Shown: positions 8,188 through 10,454 of the stretch, in pieces | How the letters are laid out: every line of letters begins with the position of its first letter | Numbering within the stretch: the first letter of the stretch is position 1 | DNA from: Phoronis ovalis | Lineage: Eukaryota > Phoronida > Phoronidae | Direction of reading: 5' to 3' | Assembly (NCBI GenBank): GCA_028565635.1 | Contig: JAOXYB010063489.1 | Span: 1-10,454, forward strand | Length of the DNA stretch: 10,454 bases | The notes under the pieces: model-generated | Seen by the model: only the letters and a program-made list of their open reading frames with translations | Told to the model about the DNA's origin: nothing | Database searches by the model: none | Made by a program: the position numbers and the translations under genes

Positions 8188-8617
8188 AATTTATTATGGC
8201 ATCTTACTCAATGAACTTACATGCTGATATGACATTAGTAATTGTACAGCTCATATACACACCTCCCTAAATTGCAGCAGAATGGCAAATGAACTATGCA
8301 ATTATCTGTGCAACAATTTATAGCAAACTTTCGTCACTAGTAGTGAGGTAACAACAAGATAGCAGTCACGGTGATAATTTACCATCTAATGCATACCCAC
8401 TGTACAGGTATTAATGCTTTAGCTGTAAAAGACTAGCAGGAATACATTTTCCTGACACTCACATTTTACAGTCATACAGTATTTAAATCAAAATACTATT
8501 AAGATTGTAATCAGTGTTAGCATACGGTTCACTTGAACTGAGGCAAACATTTTGTATTTATTATTAACATAATGGGCCTCTAGAACATACAATAACGTAT
8601 AGTAATACAAATCAATA

Positions 8618-8636
8618 TTTATTTCAACTGTTTATT
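8618..8636 (-). terminator. Poly(A) signals of the NLR gene
   Basis: Two TTTATT hexamers on the plus strand (8618-8623 and 8631-8636) read AATAAA on the minus strand, about 110 and 125 nt past the NLR stop codon. The minus-strand sequence beyond them is rich in T and GT, as expected for a cleavage and polyadenylation site. The predicted 3' UTR is therefore short and ends close to the boundary of duplicated copy B at 8588. Confidence 0.55.
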
Positions 8637-8743
8637 GTTTAACTTCCTAAGACATACACTTCTACTTTTTTCTCTACATGTACTTAATTATGCCACAATC
8701 TATTTATGTTCTTCACCCGAGCTATATCAGCCTGTGCTATACT

Positions 8744-10454
8744 TTATATGAACAACTCAAAGTGCCGATGCGTTCTGATTACATCAGCAATCTCTTTAAA
8801 GTTCTGTTTTTCAGTCTCGTCTATACAGTTGTTACTTAAATTCAGTAAGGTCAAGGACGTGTTGAACGTCTCCCAGGGTTCTGTATCAATCTCTGAAGTC
8901 ATCTTCAGGTGTCTAGCAGCAACTTGATATGAACTAATATCTAAAGGTGTTAGTACCTGGTTCCTACAAGGAGCCTCACTCACATATCTAGCACCTCTAT
9001 CACCAATTTTATTTGAACTATGATCTAAATGAGTTAGTGTCTGGTTCCTATAGAGAGCCTCACTCAGATATTTAGCACCACGATCACCAATCTGATTTGA
9101 GCTAAGATCTAAATGATTTAGTGTCTGGTTCCTATAGAGAGCCTCACTCAGAAATTTAGCACCACTATCATCAATCTCATTTAGGCTAAGATCTAAATGA
9201 GTTAGTGCCTGGTTGTTAACAAGCAGCAATTCCAATTTACTATCACCAATCTGATTTGAACTAAGATATAAATGAGTTAGTGCCTGGTTTTTGCAGACGA
9301 CATCACACAGCAATACCATACCAACATCATCACTATCAATATAATTCGAACTAAGATCTAAATGTGTTAGTGTCCTAGTATTGTAAGATAATACTAACAA
9401 CCAAGCACTATCACTAACAAGTTGATTTGAACTAAGATCCAAGTCAGTAACTGATTCCAATGGCATGAATGACCCTAACAATTTATTTACATCACGATCA
9501 TTAAATACTGTCCATTCGTTACATCTGGTGGCTGTTAATATGTTTTTCACTCCGATATTATTGAGGACAGAATCCATATTTCCTACAGAATTGTTTTGTC
9601 TGCACATGCTTAGAAACTGTTGTTTGATTTCAATACTGGACTCCAAAGAATCGATAAGGGTCTGCGTTGTTTCTCTACTTAGCGGATCAATACCTGATAT
9701 GCTGATAAATTCTACATAAGGACCACCGGTAATAAAATCAATAAAGGAGGCGTTTGTGACAGCTGGTGATATATCTAATATATTCAGTGACAATTTCGTT
9801 TTTACTTTCCAACTGTTGACAAAATTATGGGCAAAGTCAGCATGTAAATTATGGAGGCTTCCACCAACCATAAAATTTAAACATGTTGTACTTAAATCAG
9901 CTACATCTGTTTGGCAAATATCAATGATATGAGGACCTAGCTCTAACACATACCTATTAGAACTCTCCTTTCTTATATCTATGCAATGATTGTCATCATT
10001 AGTCTTACATTTGTTAATGCTATAATATCGGACAGATGGATACAGGAAGTAAGTACCCAAGACTCCTGAAATAGTGCCATCCCAATAACTATTGCTTTCT
10101 CTAACACAGGTCGTGAGAATTTTTTGTGATTCATAAATTTCTAGGAGATGTCCATCTTTGTTGCCTTTACATTCAGCATATTCGCTACACTCATCATCAT
10201 GTAACTTTGCAGCAAGACATAAAACATGGCTCAGAATCTCATAATTACCCCTATTGTATGCTAGACCTAGCAGAAATTTCCTAACAATGGGATCGAAGTA
10301 ATCAATAGATCCTGATTTTAGGTTATTTTTTCTAAATAAGTCCATATTTTTATGATACCTAGCTAGTGGGATTTTCTTTTCATACTTGGCAAAGTCTTGT
10401 TTATTCATCATAGACAGCTTGAAAGCTGCACAAAATTCTTGAATACTTTTATGC
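8744..10454 (-). CDS. NLR-family receptor, C-terminal part (HD2 region plus LRRs), 5'-partial
   Basis: This is the C-terminal end of a probable cytosolic NACHT-LRR (NLR) immune sensor. The frame is open from the right window edge to a TAA at 8744-8746. The first Met at 10411 is very unlikely to be the true start, because the 14 codons before it (10412-10453) read HKSIQEFCAAFKLS, the conserved NLR motif that follows the NACHT and winged-helix part. Counting that Met as residue 1, residues 46-52 (FLLGLAY) and 89-97 (LLEIYESQK) match helical HD2 signatures of animal NLRs. Residues 232-258 look like a degenerate LRR. Residues 319-555 form about eight RI-like LRRs, several with LTHLDLSSN cores and 28-residue period. 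The NACHT ATPase and N-terminal effector domain must lie beyond 10454. In NLRs the LRRs sense ligand or hold the protein inactive; here that is inferred. No intron is needed within the window. The family call is strong; ligand and pathway are unknown. Confidence 0.9.
   Translation of the reverse strand, partial: HKSIQEFCAAFKLSMMNKQDFAKYEKKIPLARYHKNMDLFRKNNLKSGSIDYFDPIVRKFLLGLAYNRGNYEILSHVLCLAAKLHDDECSEYAECKGNKDGHLLEIYESQKILTTCVRESNSYWDGTISGVLGTYFLYPSVRYYSINKCKTNDDNHCIDIRKESSNRYVLELGPHIIDICQTDVADLSTTCLNFMVGGSLHNLHADFAHNFVNSWKVKTKLSLNILDISPAVTNASFIDFITGGPYVEFISISGIDPLSRETTQTLIDSLESSIEIKQQFLSMCRQNNSVGNMDSVLNNIGVKNILTATRCNEWTVFNDRDVNKLLGSFMPLESVTDLDLSSNQLVSDSAWLLVLSYNTRTLTHLDLSSNYIDSDDVGMVLLCDVVCKNQALTHLYLSSNQIGDSKLELLLVNNQALTHLDLSLNEIDDSGAKFLSEALYRNQTLNHLDLSSNQIGDRGAKYLSEALYRNQTLTHLDHSSNKIGDRGARYVSEAPCRNQVLTPLDISSYQVAARHLKMTSEIDTEPWETFNTSLTLLNLSNNCIDETEKQNFKEIADVIRTHRHFELFI
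8747..9457 (-). repeat. RI-like leucine-rich repeat array of the NLR
   Basis: Eight LRR units can be read, counting the Met at 10411 as residue 1: 319-346, 347-376, 377-401, 402-429, 430-457, 458-485, 486-518 and 519-555. The typical unit is 28 residues with an LxxLxLxxN core followed by an amphipathic helix (for example GAKYLSEALYRNQ), the ribonuclease-inhibitor type seen in NLRs. Unit 3 is shortened to about 25 residues. Unit 6 has LDHSSN and SEAP in place of LDLSSN and SEAL. Unit 7 has LTPLDISSYQ, losing the conserved Asn, and is lengthened to about 33 residues. The last unit may act as a C-terminal cap. Confidence 0.9.
8957..9208 (-). repeat. Three tandem 84-bp LRR-coding DNA units
   Basis: Units 8957-9040, 9041-9124 and 9125-9208 each encode exactly one 28-residue LRR. 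Counted by eye, the middle and right units differ at about 8 of 84 positions, and the left and middle at about 12 of 84. The neighbouring LRRs are far less alike in DNA. This indicates that these units arose by recent tandem duplication or are homogenised by unequal exchange or gene conversion. Confidence 0.85.

Larger units (their letters stand above)
6814..8588. repeat. Tandem duplication, copy B, interrupted twice
   Basis: Copy B aligns to copy A in three pieces. Bases 6814-6988 match 5788-5975, 7706-8036 match 5976-6321, and about 8188-8588 match about 6322-6734. Between the pieces lie 6989-7705 and about 8037-8187, which have no counterpart in A. Removing both leaves about 908 bp, close to A's 947. 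The first piece is about 96% identical over roughly 163 aligned bases (7 mismatches counted), while the second and third are clearly more diverged, roughly 80-85% with indels. The right end lies about 155 bp from the NLR stop codon. Confidence 0.85.

Noticed and set aside
8706-9719. Plus-strand open frames within the NLR gene (8706-8927 and 9465-9719)
   Set aside because: They are antisense to a clear LRR/HD2 coding sequence and have no features of their own.

Overview
The window looks like nuclear DNA from an invertebrate animal. It is AT-rich (about two thirds A+T by eye) and gene-sparse, full of old duplications and inverted repeats. It carries one clear gene fragment, the C-terminal part of an NLR-type immune receptor with ribonuclease-inhibitor-like leucine-rich repeats (LRRs). 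Large NLR families with such repeats are known in sponges, cnidarians, lancelets and sea urchins. I cannot fix the phylum from this sequence alone. Nothing suggests a bacterial or organellar origin: there are no operons, and the candidate gene ends carry AATAAA polyadenylation signals.

Layout. Bases 1-939 and 1212-3678 hold no supported gene. Between them is a two-copy tandem repeat with a 135-bp period (940-1211). Two E-box palindromes lie at 2939-3034. Bases 3679-5428 are bounded by imperfect inverted repeats of about 95-100 bp and look like an old DNA-transposon or foldback-type element. Inside it are a cluster of related palindromes (4195-4335), a possible 3'-terminal coding exon with a good poly(A) signal (4587-4853), and a nested 225-bp MITE-like element (4960-5184).

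From 5788 to 8588 there is a diverged tandem duplication. Copy A is 5788-6734 and copy B is 6814-8588. Copy B is split by a block of about 717 bp and another of about 150 bp, the second rich in hairpins. Conservation between A and B is uneven: a segment of about 165 bp at the start is about 96% identical, and the rest much less. A 50-bp sequence sits between the copies and recurs at 4971-5020.

The NLR gene is on the minus strand. Its stop codon is at 8744-8746, and its frame stays open past the right edge of the window, so the NACHT and effector domains lie outside. Its AATAAA signals fall just before copy B, so the duplicated DNA directly abuts the receptor's 3' end. Three of its LRR units are nearly identical 84-bp DNA repeats, pointing to recent repeat expansion in the ligand-sensing part.

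I found no complete new multi-gene system. The most unusual structures are the 3679-5428 inverted-repeat element with its internal palindrome cluster, and the unevenly conserved A/B duplication beside the NLR gene. All alignments and identity values were made by eye.
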